Below, piece by piece: positions 8,343-18,037 of a DNA stretch of 64,000 nucleotides. The stretch spans positions 1 through 64,000 of the forward strand of contig JAJYLT010000011.1 of the NCBI GenBank assembly GCA_021787565.1, given 5' to 3'. The notes beneath the pieces are model-generated. The model saw only the letters and a list, made by a program, of their open reading frames with translations. It searched no databases and was not told the DNA's origin. Within the stretch, counting starts at the first letter, position 1; each line of letters opens with the position of its first letter. The position numbers were made by a program, and so were the translations under genes. This DNA is from Acidobacteriota bacterium (GTDB lineage Bacteria; Acidobacteriota; UBA4820; DSQY01).

Positions 8343-8740
8343 TCCGTGGATCACGGCCACTGCCAGGTCTTGGTGGCGCTCCCCCCGTCCGGGTTCACGA
8401 AGGTGAACTGGGTGGGTGTATTTGGAGGGACCGCCGACTTCAGCGATGCCCCACCATTCCGGACCACCGCTCCCCGGTCCCCCAAGTTCTCCGTGCTTCC
8501 CGGCTCCCCGGAAAAAGCGCCGCCACCAGGCTGGCCATCTCCACCCGCCTCAGTCTACCCCCAAGCCTCCCCACCCCGCCAGACGGGGCACGGCGAGGAC
8601 TTGCGATCTTTCTTCTTGCTTGCACCGCGGCAGAGTAAGAATCCCACTGCCGCCTTGAGCGATACACCGCCCTTGACCACAACTTTTGAGGTGGACTTCC
8701 ACGCCACGTTGGTCCACCGCGTGCCCAACGTGCCCAACGT
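8343..8740 (-). pseudogene. Interrupted copy of the Ig-protein C-terminal module
   Basis: On the minus strand, 8650-8720 encodes WTNVAWKSTSKVVVKGG, matching WSNTSWKSTAKLVLKGG of the gene at 103-660. Then 8343-8455 encodes the rest of that module through to the identical ending KTWQWP and stop. Between them lie about 195 unrelated bases, and the short motif GGxSLKxA appears on both sides of the insert. It is therefore a broken paralogous tail, not a gene. The insert has no recognisable coding content. Confidence 0.75.
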
Positions 8741-8748
8741 GCCCAGCG

Positions 8749-9435
8749 TTATTGTACGTCGCTCACTTTCCCGTCCACGAACACGATCTTCATCTCCTTG
8801 TAGATAAAGATCTTCTCTGCGCCCAGATCCACCTTATTCTCGGGCGCACCAAGAATGGCGACCACCTGCTCAGGTGTTTGCCCTAGCGCTATTGTATTTG
8901 CCGTAGACGCCGCAGCATCCGACTCGGTCTTGATCCAAGTCCCGATGTCGGCCAGTACCTGCGAAGGCTGAACCGCTGCAAGGCCTCCGTCGTACTTGAA
9001 CTTAAGCGCGCCCTTGTAGTACTCTCTACGGGTTGAGCCGTTCACCATCAAATCCACGGAATCAACCGTACCGTAAAGCAGCGTAACGCTGTCCTCTTCC
9101 ACACCTATCTGGTACAAGTAGATTTGCTGCCCAGGCTTTAAGGTCAGGCCGCTGTCACCGCCCAGGAGATTTCCGCCACCGGCGTGATCAATCTCTCCGT
9201 TCTTGATAACGACCGCCCTCATAGCGAGCTTAGATTGTGGGTCCGCGTTGATACCAGCCTTCTGAATGATAGCAATAGTACCCGGCTTGGTAACCTTCCC
9301 CGTCATCATGCTGCGCTGTGTCAAGGTAAACTTCGACATGATCGCGGTGCGAATCTGATCAGGCGTTGCAGCTTTCGCCTGCGCACCGATCATGATCAAC
9401 AGCACCGCCCCCACAACTGCTCGGGTTGACTTCAT
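8749..9435 (-). CDS. Secreted protein with SmpA/BamE-like C-terminal motif
   Basis: The 228-residue product has a signal peptide (MKSTRAVVGAVLLIMIGAQAKA). A middle region of about 120 residues contains repeated short strands. The C-terminal segment GQTPEQVVAILGAPENK...FVDGKVSDVQ resembles the SmpA/OmlA (BamE-like) fold used by outer-membrane-associated lipoproteins. No lipobox Cys is present, so it is probably periplasmic. The ATG at 9435 has AGGAGA upstream; an in-frame start at 9543 is unlikely. Its function is unknown. Confidence 0.7.
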   Translation of the reverse strand: MKSTRAVVGAVLLIMIGAQAKAATPDQIRTAIMSKFTLTQRSMMTGKVTKPGTIAIIQKAGINADPQSKLAMRAVVIKNGEIDHAGGGNLLGGDSGLTLKPGQQIYLYQIGVEEDSVTLLYGTVDSVDLMVNGSTRREYYKGALKFKYDGGLAAVQPSQVLADIGTWIKTESDAAASTANTIALGQTPEQVVAILGAPENKVDLGAEKIFIYKEMKIVFVDGKVSDVQ

Positions 9436-9661
9436 GCGTGTCTCCTTTCGTCTCCTGGAATCGCCTCGGGTTCTTACTCCAAAGAAATGTCCGCCGCTTC
9501 GGAGGCCACAAAAGATGGCCCTTGCCCCTGGCCGATAGAGCATCCGATAGGTGACCCGAGTCCTTTACAGTTCAACCGCGCGCTGCACCTAAAAGATCCC
9601 AAGTTGCGTTTCACGCCAAGCTTATGCTTCCCCCCGTCCAGCCACTGCCCTCACGAACCCC

Positions 9662-12148
9662 TTATCGTCCATTTTCTAACCTAGCATCGTTCATTCCAGC
9701 GTGCCATTCAATCTCTGAATAGGGACTTGAAACGGCGTAGATAGATCTCAAATCGTAGGGCTTCCCGTTGATTGCCCCGTCGTTGAGGGTTCTAGGATTT
9801 GCAGGCTGCTGCAGGTCCCAAGGGTCCAAGATAAGGTAGGCTGATGGCCCACTCTGAGCGGCTGCCTTGCCGATGATTACTACCATGTGCGTGTTATCGT
9901 TACGAATGTACGTTCCCATTTTCTTGAAGCGTACACCAGCTAAGACCGGATAACCCTTCGCCAGTTCTGCGTCTATTTGGGGGGAAAGTGCCGCCAAGTC
10001 CTTACGTGGATTCCCAGTGGAAGCCCCTATATGTTGTGTCAAGATTACATTCGCCATATCCGCTTCCGGCAACTGTCCCCAATTTACTAAGCATTTCTGG
10101 GTGTACCCGCCATCACCCTTAAATTGTGTGTTGAGCTCGCTTGGGTTTGTTTTGGTGGAGTATCCATGAATAACCATTGCGATAGAGGTTATGTAGCACC
10201 CTTGTGCATAAATTGTGTCATAACCGCTTCTCGGGCCACCTTTTGTGCATGGCTCACTAGGTGTCGTGCAAAAGCCGAGATGATCGCACGCCCATTGAGG
10301 GTCCCTTTGGCTGAAAAAGTGCACGGGCAAATAGTTCGACTGAGTTGCCGCGAAGGTCAGCCCGTTTACGGCAACCCCATTCACGCTCACGCTCTGATTC
10401 GTGGGATAGAACGTGTACCCTGCTAAACTAGGAGTTATTGTGTAGGTGCCGTTGGCTAGGCCGGTCAGGGAAAAATACCCGGTGGAGTCTGTTGTCGCTG
10501 CCACGCTACCATCGCTAAGACAAACTCCCTGTAGGCCGTAACCATTGGTGGTGACCGAACCGGAAATGGAATATGAAAGCGTCTGAACCACGGTGATTGT
10601 GTAGCTTTCGTTCCTCGTGCAGCCGTTGGTGTCGGTGGCCGTAATGGTGAAGGCAAAACTACCGGCCTGTGCTGGGCTCCCGGAGAGCAGGCCGCTGGAT
10701 GAAAGCGCGAGGCCGATGGGAACGGTTCCGGAAGTGACGGCGTAGGTGTAGGGCGGAGCTCCGCCCGACGCTGAAATGGTTTGGTTGTAGAAACTCCCCA
10801 CCGTTCCCCCGGGCAGGCTGGCCGGACTTAACGCCAAGCTGCACGAACCTTGCTGAACGGAAATCTCCACATTGCTGGTGCAGTTGTTGGTGCCATCTGC
10901 GACAATTAACGAGGCCCAATAGTCCCCGGCGCTTGTATAGATATGCAGGGGGGCCTGGCTGGTGTCGCCCATGCCGTCGCCGAAGTTCCAGAAGTAGGTT
11001 TGGCTGCCGGAGGCTCCAACTGTGTTTGCGGAGAAGGCAACCGTTAACGGGGCGAACCCGATGAGAGGTGTGGCGCCAATCGAGCATCCTAACCCTGGCG
11101 CCGAGGAGGTCTGAATGGTGATGTCGTCGATCCGTGCGCCAAAGCCAGGGGGAGTGTTGTACTGAGAATTGAATGCCAACCAGAGCTGGTTGCAAGAGTA
11201 TTGGGTTAGATCTCCCAGTCCGTACCATTGGCGCAGATTGAAAATTAGATGCCACCAGGAAGGCCATGCTCCCCAATAAAGCCATCCATAACCTGAATAG
11301 TAAAGGGCCAGCGTATCCACATTCGGATAACCCGAAGAGCCATCAGTATTAATGGAGACGTAGCCATCGAACCATGCCTGCCCAGCTCCCGAGAGGTCCT
11401 CGCAGCCAAGGTCCTGCATATTGGTGGTGACCCCTTGCGGATAGGTATCGTAGCAGCCGAGGGTGCTCCCCATAGATCCGCCGCGGACGGCGTCGCCAGA
11501 ATAGGCCCCGGTGTGAGCGTCGCAGGAGGCAGTGCTCCAGGCATAGGCGGCATAGGTATTGTCCCAAAGGTTCCAGTTGGAGAGTCCGTTTTCAAAGTTC
11601 TCGCTGAATATGACTCCGTTTTCGGCGGCCTTTCTTACCATCTGCGGCGGCTGCGTGCCTGACTGCTGAACCGGTTGCAGCGGCGCGCGGCAAGGAAATT
11701 TGGCGATATAGGGACTCGCTTGGGCACCTAGCGCTTCTTCCATTTGGTGCCGCACCTGGCTGAGAAATTGTTCCAACGTCATAGACCCCGTGGGCTTCAA
11801 TGCTGCAACGAGTGGGGATACCGAAGAATCAAGTCTGACGAATCGGCTCGCCGCCTGCTGAACGCCTTCCAGATGGTCGTCGCACAGCATGAGGAACTTG
11901 CCGTCGCGCTGATGGTAAACGGCGGCTAGGGCGCCGCACATCGCGACTTCGGCTTGGGTTTGCGAGAAGCCGGACGCCTCGTAAGCTTGGTGCATCGCTT
12001 TTAGGTCGGGGAGAGGTCGTGATGCCGAGCTCGCAGTGGAGGGGGGGGCAGAGGATGCTGCGGCCCAAGCCGTGATGCAAGCGATAAGACCGATGGCAAT
12101 GAAGAGTTTGTGCCATCCATTTCCCGAGATCAAGATTCTGCTGGCCAT
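9662..12148 (-). CDS. Large secreted protein with PKD, Ig-like and C39-family peptidase domains
   Basis: The product is about 828 residues. After a signal peptide it has an N-terminal region with a jelly-roll-like segment (around 190-370), a PKD domain with YFWNFGDG, a putative-Ig module (LSPASLPGGTVG to ATDTNGC), a carboxypeptidase-regulatory-like module (SISGSVTTNG) and a C-terminal C39-type papain-like domain of about 220 residues. Cys in AQGCYITS, His in NTHMVVIIG and Asp in LILDPWD are the candidate catalytic residues. The start at 12148 has AAGGAG upstream. It is probably an exported protease or bacteriocin-like processing enzyme; the substrate is unknown. Confidence 0.8.
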   Translation of the reverse strand: MASRILISGNGWHKLFIAIGLIACITAWAAASSAPPSTASSASRPLPDLKAMHQAYEASGFSQTQAEVAMCGALAAVYHQRDGKFLMLCDDHLEGVQQAASRFVRLDSSVSPLVAALKPTGSMTLEQFLSQVRHQMEEALGAQASPYIAKFPCRAPLQPVQQSGTQPPQMVRKAAENGVIFSENFENGLSNWNLWDNTYAAYAWSTASCDAHTGAYSGDAVRGGSMGSTLGCYDTYPQGVTTNMQDLGCEDLSGAGQAWFDGYVSINTDGSSGYPNVDTLALYYSGYGWLYWGAWPSWWHLIFNLRQWYGLGDLTQYSCNQLWLAFNSQYNTPPGFGARIDDITIQTSSAPGLGCSIGATPLIGFAPLTVAFSANTVGASGSQTYFWNFGDGMGDTSQAPLHIYTSAGDYWASLIVADGTNNCTSNVEISVQQGSCSLALSPASLPGGTVGSFYNQTISASGGAPPYTYAVTSGTVPIGLALSSSGLLSGSPAQAGSFAFTITATDTNGCTRNESYTITVVQTLSYSISGSVTTNGYGLQGVCLSDGSVAATTDSTGYFSLTGLANGTYTITPSLAGYTFYPTNQSVSVNGVAVNGLTFAATQSNYLPVHFFSQRDPQWACDHLGFCTTPSEPCTKGGPRSGYDTIYAQGCYITSIAMVIHGYSTKTNPSELNTQFKGDGGYTQKCLVNWGQLPEADMANVILTQHIGASTGNPRKDLAALSPQIDAELAKGYPVLAGVRFKKMGTYIRNDNTHMVVIIGKAAAQSGPSAYLILDPWDLQQPANPRTLNDGAINGKPYDLRSIYAVSSPYSEIEWHAGMNDARLENGR

Positions 12149-12358
12149 GCCCCACTCCTTGAAAGTAAGCCTCCCCAATCTCCGCATGCGCAGGCGCCGT
12201 TCCGCCAGTGAGTAACACTGAGAAAGATTGCCTCTCGGGTGATCGCCCAAGGCTTCTCCCATTTCCAACTCAACATTGTCACTCCCTCCCCATGTGAAGA
12301 ATGTGGCTAGTGCCTGTCCGACCCAAAATCATCGATAGGGTAATGGCCCTTCGGTTCT

Positions 12359-12781
12359 TCACTTCTGCCCCTTGGCTGGTGTCGCGGGAATTGGAGACAG
12401 AACGACCAGTTCCCCCGACACCATCACGTAGTAGGTGAATGACGCCGGTGTCTGTGTCATGGCCACGGTGGTCCGCTCGTTCAGGATGGCGTTGGCTCCC
12501 ATGGCCAGCACACCCTTAGTCATCTCTTCCTCGGCGCTGGTGATCCTCTTGTCAATATCGCCCTTAAGAAAGAAGCCAGTATTGCCAGTGGAACCGAAGG
12601 CAGATCCGGAGATACATCCAAATGACTTTTCGATGATGTAGCCTGGCGGAGGGGTGCTAAGAGAGGAAACAATAATGAGCTTATTGGACGAATCGGCCGA
12701 AGGAGCCAGGGAAAAGGCCAGCAGAAGGCCGACCGTCCACCACACTTTGCTCCGAATCAGATTCCAGGCCATTTTGCGCAC
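12359..12781 (-). CDS. YbjQ-like (UPF0145/DUF74) secreted protein
   Basis: The 140-residue product has an N-terminal hydrophobic export segment and then a domain resembling YbjQ: LIIVSSLSTPPPGYIIEKSFG for the first strands and MTKGVLAMGANAILNERTTV for the helix and strand with the typical GANA motif. YbjQ proteins are cytoplasmic pentamers of unknown role, so an exported version is unusual. It lies between the zinc-ribbon protein and the C39 protein on the same strand. Confidence 0.6.
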   Translation of the reverse strand: MRKMAWNLIRSKVWWTVGLLLAFSLAPSADSSNKLIIVSSLSTPPPGYIIEKSFGCISGSAFGSTGNTGFFLKGDIDKRITSAEEEMTKGVLAMGANAILNERTTVAMTQTPASFTYYVMVSGELVVLSPIPATPAKGQK

Positions 12782-12826
12782 TCCCTTCCGATTCCGGTGT
12801 TGCGCCAGCCCCGCTTGAGGTAATGC

Positions 12827-14953
12827 CTACTGCAACCTTTTCATCTTGATGCTGCCACCGAAGGCGGGGACCCAGACGTTGAAGACGGACTGTTGGCCGG
12901 GCGTAAGCGTCTGGTCCCACTGCGTTTGCATCGTTCGTCCGCTGGCAAAGGATGCGGTTGCGACGAAGTGATGAGCCCCCGGAAGAACCGGGATATTCCG
13001 CTCGACACGGACGTCGTTGCCCATGGCTCCGGCCATTGGGGCAGCGAAGACGACTTGGCCGTCCACCTGGACGATGAAGCGTTGGACATTGGCTTTGCTT
13101 TCAAGTATCAGCCCCACGTTGGCCTTGGGAACCTTTGTTGGCTTGGGAAGAGGCGGAGGGTTGAGGGCCATGAGGAAGGTCCAGGTCGTCTTGACGGGAA
13201 CTCCTTCTTTGGTTGGCGGCGTAAAGGTCATGGAGGATGCCGCTTGCTGGCAAGCGGCATCCATGCCGTAGTCTGGCTCCGGCCCCGTGGTGACCTGTGC
13301 CTGCGTCACGTTGCCCTTTTCATCGATATCCAGAGAAAATGTCACCGTGCCTCGCACTTGGTGCGCAATAGCATCAGGCGTGTAAATGGGCGTGGCGGCC
13401 TGAAGCGGCGAGGGAGGCCCGTCGAGTTGGTTGGAGGGGACGAAGGAACCCTCTTCTTTGGGGTTGCGCTCCGCAGGCGGCGCATGGGACTGAGGCCTTT
13501 CTGCCTGAGCTTGTTCACCCGCCTGTACTGGCTGGGGAGCCTGCAAGGGAGGGGGGAGCTGCGAGATGCGCGTGAAGAAGTCGTTGTACGAGCGGTCCGG
13601 GCGCTGAGAAGCCTGGGTGTAATGAACGTCGTTGCTGAGCTTCAGGCGGCCATCGGGCAATAGCGACAAAACTTGTGCCTCCTGGCGGCCGGGCAGCGTC
13701 CATTGCAGGGGCACCGTGCCATCGGCGGCAGAAATCGCGCTGGCGAGCACACCGCGGTCCGCGTCCTGCGGATAGGCCTTGTCCTTCATGTCGAAGGTCA
13801 GGCCACCGGCGTCCTGCCGAACGATAATCTCGGTTATGTCCAGGGTTGATGGATCTTGGTTCTGCCAAACCCCGATGAATTGGCCTGGAGTAGGCACCGA
13901 GACCGGGGCAGGGATTGACGCAGGAGAGGAGGCTTCCGGCGTAGTCCGTGCTCCCGGGGAGAGCGGTGGAGCGGTGGATGAAGCGCTGGAAGCTTGAAGC
14001 GTAGGCTTCGCTCCCGAGCGATAGTACAGGAACCAGAGCACACCAACAGCAGCCGCCGCGAGCAGCAGGGAAGCAGCCACCACTGCGGTGACGATGAGAA
14101 CCGTCTTGCCTCGGCCGTGGTTCCTCTGTGACTCCCCCTTCGTGGGTCCCATGGCGCCCTGTGGCGGGGCAGGTCGAGGGATCTGCGCCTCACCAGCCGG
14201 GGGCAGGCGGGGCGGCTGAGGAGTGGCCTGCTGACGAGGGGCTGGAGTCGTGCCCAGGGGCCCTGTAGGCCGCGCGGTGGCTGAGGGGGGTGTTCCCGCG
14301 TCTAGCCCGTGATGTAATGACCCCGGCCGACGGAGTTGTTGCGAACCCGGCAAGGTGTCTCGCGAAGGCTCTTGAGGGGCGGGGCGCGCAGTTGGCGGCG
14401 GCGGGAAGTTTTCTTCCTGCGCGTCACCGGGTATTGAGCTTTCTGATGGTGAACTCGCCTCGTCTTGGGGTTCTGGATGCGTCTGCGCGGGGCCCGTGGA
14501 GGCATTGCTGGAGGGTGGAACCGCTCCGGCGGGTGGTGTGCCCGCCAGTCGCTGTTCCGGCACGGCAGTAGCTGCCTGGGCCCCGCAAACCCCACAAAAC
14601 CCCTTGCCAGGCTTCAGAGGAGTGCCGCACTTTGGACAAGTAGGTTTTGTTATGGTCAAGGCAGATGCTTCCCTGCTCTCACTAGGCGGAGTCGCTGATA
14701 CGGGGCTGGAGGTCAGGGGCACAGACCTGGCCGCAGTACAGGCCGAGGGGGCAGAGCCTTGGGGAGCAAGGACCACCGGAGTCCCGCAAGCTCCGCAAAA
14801 GCGCTTTCCGGGTTTCAGTGAAGCACCGCATGAAGGGCAACTCACTGCTGCTTCTGTTGTAGGACGGCCTGCAGCCTGACCAACGACCGCCCCACACTTC
14901 CCGCAGAACTTCACACCGACCTTAACCGGATTTCCACACCGTGAGCAGTTCAT
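12827..14953 (-). CDS. Zinc-ribbon, proline-rich membrane protein with TonB-like C-terminal domain
   Basis: The 708-residue product starts with three zinc-ribbon motifs of the CxxC...CGxCG type within the first 125 residues. A low-complexity Pro/Ala/Ser region and one transmembrane helix (VLIVTAVVAASLLLAAAAVG, about residues 283-308) follow, then a Pro-rich linker and a TonB C-terminal-like domain (about 520-600, GTVTFSLDIDEKGNVTQA). A final beta-rich domain of about 95 residues completes it. The cytoplasmic ribbons and extracytoplasmic TonB-like domain suggest a signal or force relay across the inner membrane. Its ATG overlaps the stop of the next zinc-ribbon gene upstream. Confidence 0.7.
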   Translation of the reverse strand: MNCSRCGNPVKVGVKFCGKCGAVVGQAAGRPTTEAAVSCPSCGASLKPGKRFCGACGTPVVLAPQGSAPSACTAARSVPLTSSPVSATPPSESREASALTITKPTCPKCGTPLKPGKGFCGVCGAQAATAVPEQRLAGTPPAGAVPPSSNASTGPAQTHPEPQDEASSPSESSIPGDAQEENFPPPPTARPAPQEPSRDTLPGSQQLRRPGSLHHGLDAGTPPSATARPTGPLGTTPAPRQQATPQPPRLPPAGEAQIPRPAPPQGAMGPTKGESQRNHGRGKTVLIVTAVVAASLLLAAAAVGVLWFLYYRSGAKPTLQASSASSTAPPLSPGARTTPEASSPASIPAPVSVPTPGQFIGVWQNQDPSTLDITEIIVRQDAGGLTFDMKDKAYPQDADRGVLASAISAADGTVPLQWTLPGRQEAQVLSLLPDGRLKLSNDVHYTQASQRPDRSYNDFFTRISQLPPPLQAPQPVQAGEQAQAERPQSHAPPAERNPKEEGSFVPSNQLDGPPSPLQAATPIYTPDAIAHQVRGTVTFSLDIDEKGNVTQAQVTTGPEPDYGMDAACQQAASSMTFTPPTKEGVPVKTTWTFLMALNPPPLPKPTKVPKANVGLILESKANVQRFIVQVDGQVVFAAPMAGAMGNDVRVERNIPVLPGAHHFVATASFASGRTMQTQWDQTLTPGQQSVFNVWVPAFGGSIKMKRLQ

Positions 14954-15537
14954 GGTGCCTCTCCGGCAGAATCGGCTCTGAATCCTTTGGCGATATCAGT
15001 TACTCGCTGGTTCATGTTGATTAAGATCGACAACAGATCAAGACAGTAGTTGGCAAACCAGATGAAGAAGAAGGCGCCGATGAGAGAGCCGATGAACGCG
15101 CCGATGCCCGAGCCCAGGTGCGAGCCGAACACATTCCACCAGTGCCGCGGCTGATCCCACATGGACTCCTCCTTCCCGAACAGGAAGCCGCCCAGGGTCA
15201 CTAAGAGAACCCAAAGCACCGCGAACACAGGAACTAGCATCCGGGAGGCGATGAGAACCCAAGTTAGAAAGGGCGTCGGAGTCGTCTCCATCGAGAAGGC
15301 GCCGTTCTGCGCACCGATCCGCCCCAAGTCTTTGTAGACCTCAACGACAGACCTTGCCGGAAGCAAGAAGAAGGAACCGATAACCTTCAGGGTTCCGAGA
15401 ATCGCATCCCCAAAGCCATGTTCATCAGCCGCGTGCACCGGACGCACCGGTGGACGGCTGGGCGTGAGCGGTTGCCCACACGATTCGCAGAATTGGGAAG
15501 TGGGACCGCTAGAATAGCCACATGCTGAACAATTCAT
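14950..15537 (-). CDS. Zinc-ribbon membrane protein (DUF4282-like)
   Basis: The 195-residue product has one N-terminal zinc ribbon (CSACGY...CESCGQ), a linker and two transmembrane helices (WVLIASRMLVPVFAVLWVLL and the later IGAFFFIWFANYCLDLL). The end reads NMNQRVTDIAKG. The layout resembles DUF4282 membrane proteins. It overlaps the downstream 708-residue zinc-ribbon gene by four bases, so the two are probably co-translated. The function is unknown. Confidence 0.65.
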   Translation of the reverse strand: MNCSACGYSSGPTSQFCESCGQPLTPSRPPVRPVHAADEHGFGDAILGTLKVIGSFFLLPARSVVEVYKDLGRIGAQNGAFSMETTPTPFLTWVLIASRMLVPVFAVLWVLLVTLGGFLFGKEESMWDQPRHWWNVFGSHLGSGIGAFIGSLIGAFFFIWFANYCLDLLSILINMNQRVTDIAKGFRADSAGEAP

Positions 15538-15589
15538 CGTATCCTCCAGGCCAATTCAGTCAAGTGCTAATCTCGCACGTGCTGGCACC

Positions 15590-16327
15590 TCAAATAGCTG
15601 CTGTGCGCGTGTTTCGCTCGATTGCAAGCAACACCAAAATCATAGTAACCATCGTTAAGAGGGCCGTTCCCGAAAGTAGGCCCCAGCCGGCAAGGAGAAG
15701 GCGAGCCTTGGCGGCAACTTTCTTAGCCTGGTCATCGTTCATTTTCTGCGCTTTAAGGTCAAAGTATTTATTGACCGCATTGAGGCGCTGAGCAGGCTGG
15801 AGGTCGCGCAAATCGGTTCCAAGCTCGCGGAGCATGGCAAGTTGTTCCCCGTGGCTGGGGCTCACATTGGCCGCCATGGACTTGATGTCGCCTCGTTGAG
15901 CGTCAACGGACTGATAGCGCCTGGAATCTGCTGGCAGGAGCGATACGATTTCATAGGCAGCCTCATCCAGCTTGGCCAACTCCGTGGGGTTGATGTTGGG
16001 CTGCGTTTGCCCGCTCGCCTGCTGCGTGTTCCTGATGGCCCGCTCCAGATCCTTGGAACTAACGTGGGTAGAGGCTCCGAATAGCTTTCCGAGGGCGGGC
16101 AGCACAAAGACGAGGGTGCCTATCATTCCCAGTGCTACCAAAAAAAGGACGAACCAGGCGAAGGCCCTCGCGACTCTGAAATAGACAGCCCGCTCAGCCT
16201 GGGAAACAAGCGTGATACTGCTTCGTTGAGCTTGGGCAACCGCTTGAGCCCGGCCCAATGTGGCCCCACAGTTGGTGCAGAACTCTAGTCCCTCTGATAC
16301 CAGTTCCCCGCAGTGTGTGCACTTCAT
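15590..16327 (-). CDS. Zinc-ribbon membrane protein with two transmembrane helices
   Basis: The product is about 245 residues, starting at MKCTHCGELVSEG with GGGGGAAG upstream of the ATG at 16327. One zinc ribbon (CTHC...CTNC) is followed by a transmembrane helix near residue 60, a helical extracytoplasmic or cytoplasmic segment of about 120 residues, and a second helix near the C-terminus (LLSGTALLTMVTMILVLLAI). It is the third zinc-ribbon membrane protein in a row on this strand. No family name is recognised. Confidence 0.6.
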   Translation of the reverse strand: MKCTHCGELVSEGLEFCTNCGATLGRAQAVAQAQRSSITLVSQAERAVYFRVARAFAWFVLFLVALGMIGTLVFVLPALGKLFGASTHVSSKDLERAIRNTQQASGQTQPNINPTELAKLDEAAYEIVSLLPADSRRYQSVDAQRGDIKSMAANVSPSHGEQLAMLRELGTDLRDLQPAQRLNAVNKYFDLKAQKMNDDQAKKVAAKARLLLAGWGLLSGTALLTMVTMILVLLAIERNTRTAAI

Positions 16328-16567
16328 GTCTTCCCCCTTTTCCCCATCGCAGCCCCATCTGCCCCGCATCAAGAAAAGGCTGGGCGCCGCTTCCCGGCGG
16401 TCAGGCCAAGTTGGCGGTCCAGAGAAATACGTCCAATCTTCATCGACCTTAAGATGCTGTAGCCGTGATGAAAAACCGGAAGCAGAAGCATACCCTGCCC
16501 CAAAATGCCCGAAATCCGACGAAAGGTTACTGGTGCCGTCCTTATACCCCTCTTCCTCTTTAGCCCG

Positions 16568-16855
16568 CTAATTGATTTTCTGGATCTTCTGGCCAGGTGC
16601 CGTGACCTTCCAGGTATTTTCAAGATTTCCGTTGGTATTGTATTCGTAGATGGTGTTCGTGGTCTTGTCCCAGATGACGAGCCTGCGGACCTCCTGGTTC
16701 CCAACGGGTATAAATGCCCAATCTCCGACTCCCTCGGCATACACTTGCGAAACGAGTTTTGAGGGAGCCGTGCGGGACACCAACTCCAAGACGACGACTG
16801 CCAGAATAATTGCGATGACCGTCATGATTATGTTGAGATATCGGTCGTGCTTCAT
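16568..16855 (-). CDS. Small single-pass membrane protein
   Basis: The 95-residue product has one N-terminal membrane segment (IIMTVIAIILAVVVLELV). An extracytoplasmic part of about 65 residues follows, containing two short beta strands (RRLVIWDKTTNTIYEY). The ATG at 16855 has AAGGAGG upstream. No family is recognised. It sits in the minus-strand series of membrane and secreted proteins. Confidence 0.55.
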   Translation of the reverse strand: MKHDRYLNIIMTVIAIILAVVVLELVSRTAPSKLVSQVYAEGVGDWAFIPVGNQEVRRLVIWDKTTNTIYEYNTNGNLENTWKVTAPGQKIQKIN

Positions 16856-16907
16856 GGTACGCCTCCTTCGCGCGTGAGCGCCCATCTCGTCGGCCGGAAC
16901 TGGGTTG

Positions 16908-17786
16908 TTATTTATCCACCCCAAAATCGAAGAGCTCGTCGCTAGGCCCAAAGACGCCATACTCGCCGGCTTTGAGGGCTTCCTGGGGAATCATCTGCCA
17001 CAGCCCCTGCTGAACCTGCTTAAAGGTAAAGGGAAGAGTCCAGTCGCTGTCGGGAGCGCCAAGGCTCTTCATGGACAAGAAGGCTCCTGAGCGTCCCATC
17101 TTCACCGACCGCGTGTGTTCGTTGGACTTGCAGCGAACGAGGTAAAACCGGCCCTCTGGGCTCTTGCTGCACTGGACGAGTAGGGTAGGGTGGTTGTCGG
17201 TAGTGCGCACCTGTGCCTTCGTGCCAGGGTAGTCCATGAACATGAGCATTGTGACGAAAGCGTAAGTTGTGCTCATGTGCCCGGCCTCGGACGAAAGGTC
17301 ATGGGTGCCATCCTTGGCCTCAAGGCGAACAAGGACGTCGGATCCCCCGGGACTAGAGACGTGGATCGCTCCCATGGGAGTGTCGATCACGCTTCCAGTG
17401 GACCCTCCGGACCCTCCGCCAGGCACGGCCACGGGGTTGCTGGCGCGCTTCATCATGGCGGAGATAACATCCTGGTTTACACCGGCGGTCTTGAGGGCGA
17501 TGAGGTCGTCGGTTCCCAGTTGGAAGGCCACCTGCTGGGCGGTGTTGATCTTGGTGATAATGACGTCCGGGTCCAAGCCGATCTGACTGAGTTTGACGAT
17601 GTCCTGGTTGGTGAGGGCGCCATCGGGGGCGGTCGCAGGCTGTCGCTGCGCCGTCGGCGAGTTGCTGGCCTGCGAATCAGCTGCAGGCTGAGCGGGTTGG
17701 GTGGGTGGCGTCTGGCCGAAGAGGTGTGAACTACTGATGAGGCCAATGATGAGAGCGAGGGACGTGATGAGCCTTTTCCGATGCAT
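16908..17786 (-). CDS. Secreted protein with Acidobacteriota-type helical repeat
   Basis: The product is about 292 residues with a signal peptide, a Pro/Ala/Gln-rich linker and then a compact helical domain (about 60-115) containing LTNQDIVKLSQIGLDPDVII and ALKTAGVNQDVISAMM. This domain is a frequent building block of exported Acidobacteriota proteins. The remaining C-terminal part (about 135-290) is beta-rich. The ATG at 17786 has GGAGG upstream. It faces the divergent FHA-sigma54 gene across 251 bases. The biochemical role is unknown. Confidence 0.65.
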   Translation of the reverse strand: MHRKRLITSLALIIGLISSSHLFGQTPPTQPAQPAADSQASNSPTAQRQPATAPDGALTNQDIVKLSQIGLDPDVIITKINTAQQVAFQLGTDDLIALKTAGVNQDVISAMMKRASNPVAVPGGGSGGSTGSVIDTPMGAIHVSSPGGSDVLVRLEAKDGTHDLSSEAGHMSTTYAFVTMLMFMDYPGTKAQVRTTDNHPTLLVQCSKSPEGRFYLVRCKSNEHTRSVKMGRSGAFLSMKSLGAPDSDWTLPFTFKQVQQGLWQMIPQEALKAGEYGVFGPSDELFDFGVDK

Positions 17787-18037
17787 GAAGACCTCCGTCA
17801 TACCCGACCACGACCTTTAGGGGCGGCCCGAGGCGGGGCGCCACCATGAGCTGATACAGCCCTGTTCGCCAAGCGAATTAGCAACAGGCGTGCCAGTGCC
17901 GCGAGGGGTTCGTTGTTTTGTAACTGATTCATTAGGAAGCAGATCGGCAACGCCTGGAAGGGAGACGCGTGAGCACTTGTAAAGAATGGTAGACAGAATG
18001 TAAAGTGAACAAGGCGAAATGATCATGAGGGGGGGCC
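17787..18037. other. Divergent intergenic region
   Basis: This AT-richer gap separates a minus-strand secreted protein and the plus-strand FHA-sigma54 activator, and it must hold promoters for both. No single sigma70 match is convincing by eye. The ribosome binding site for the plus gene is the GAGGGGGGG run just before its ATG. Confidence 0.4.
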
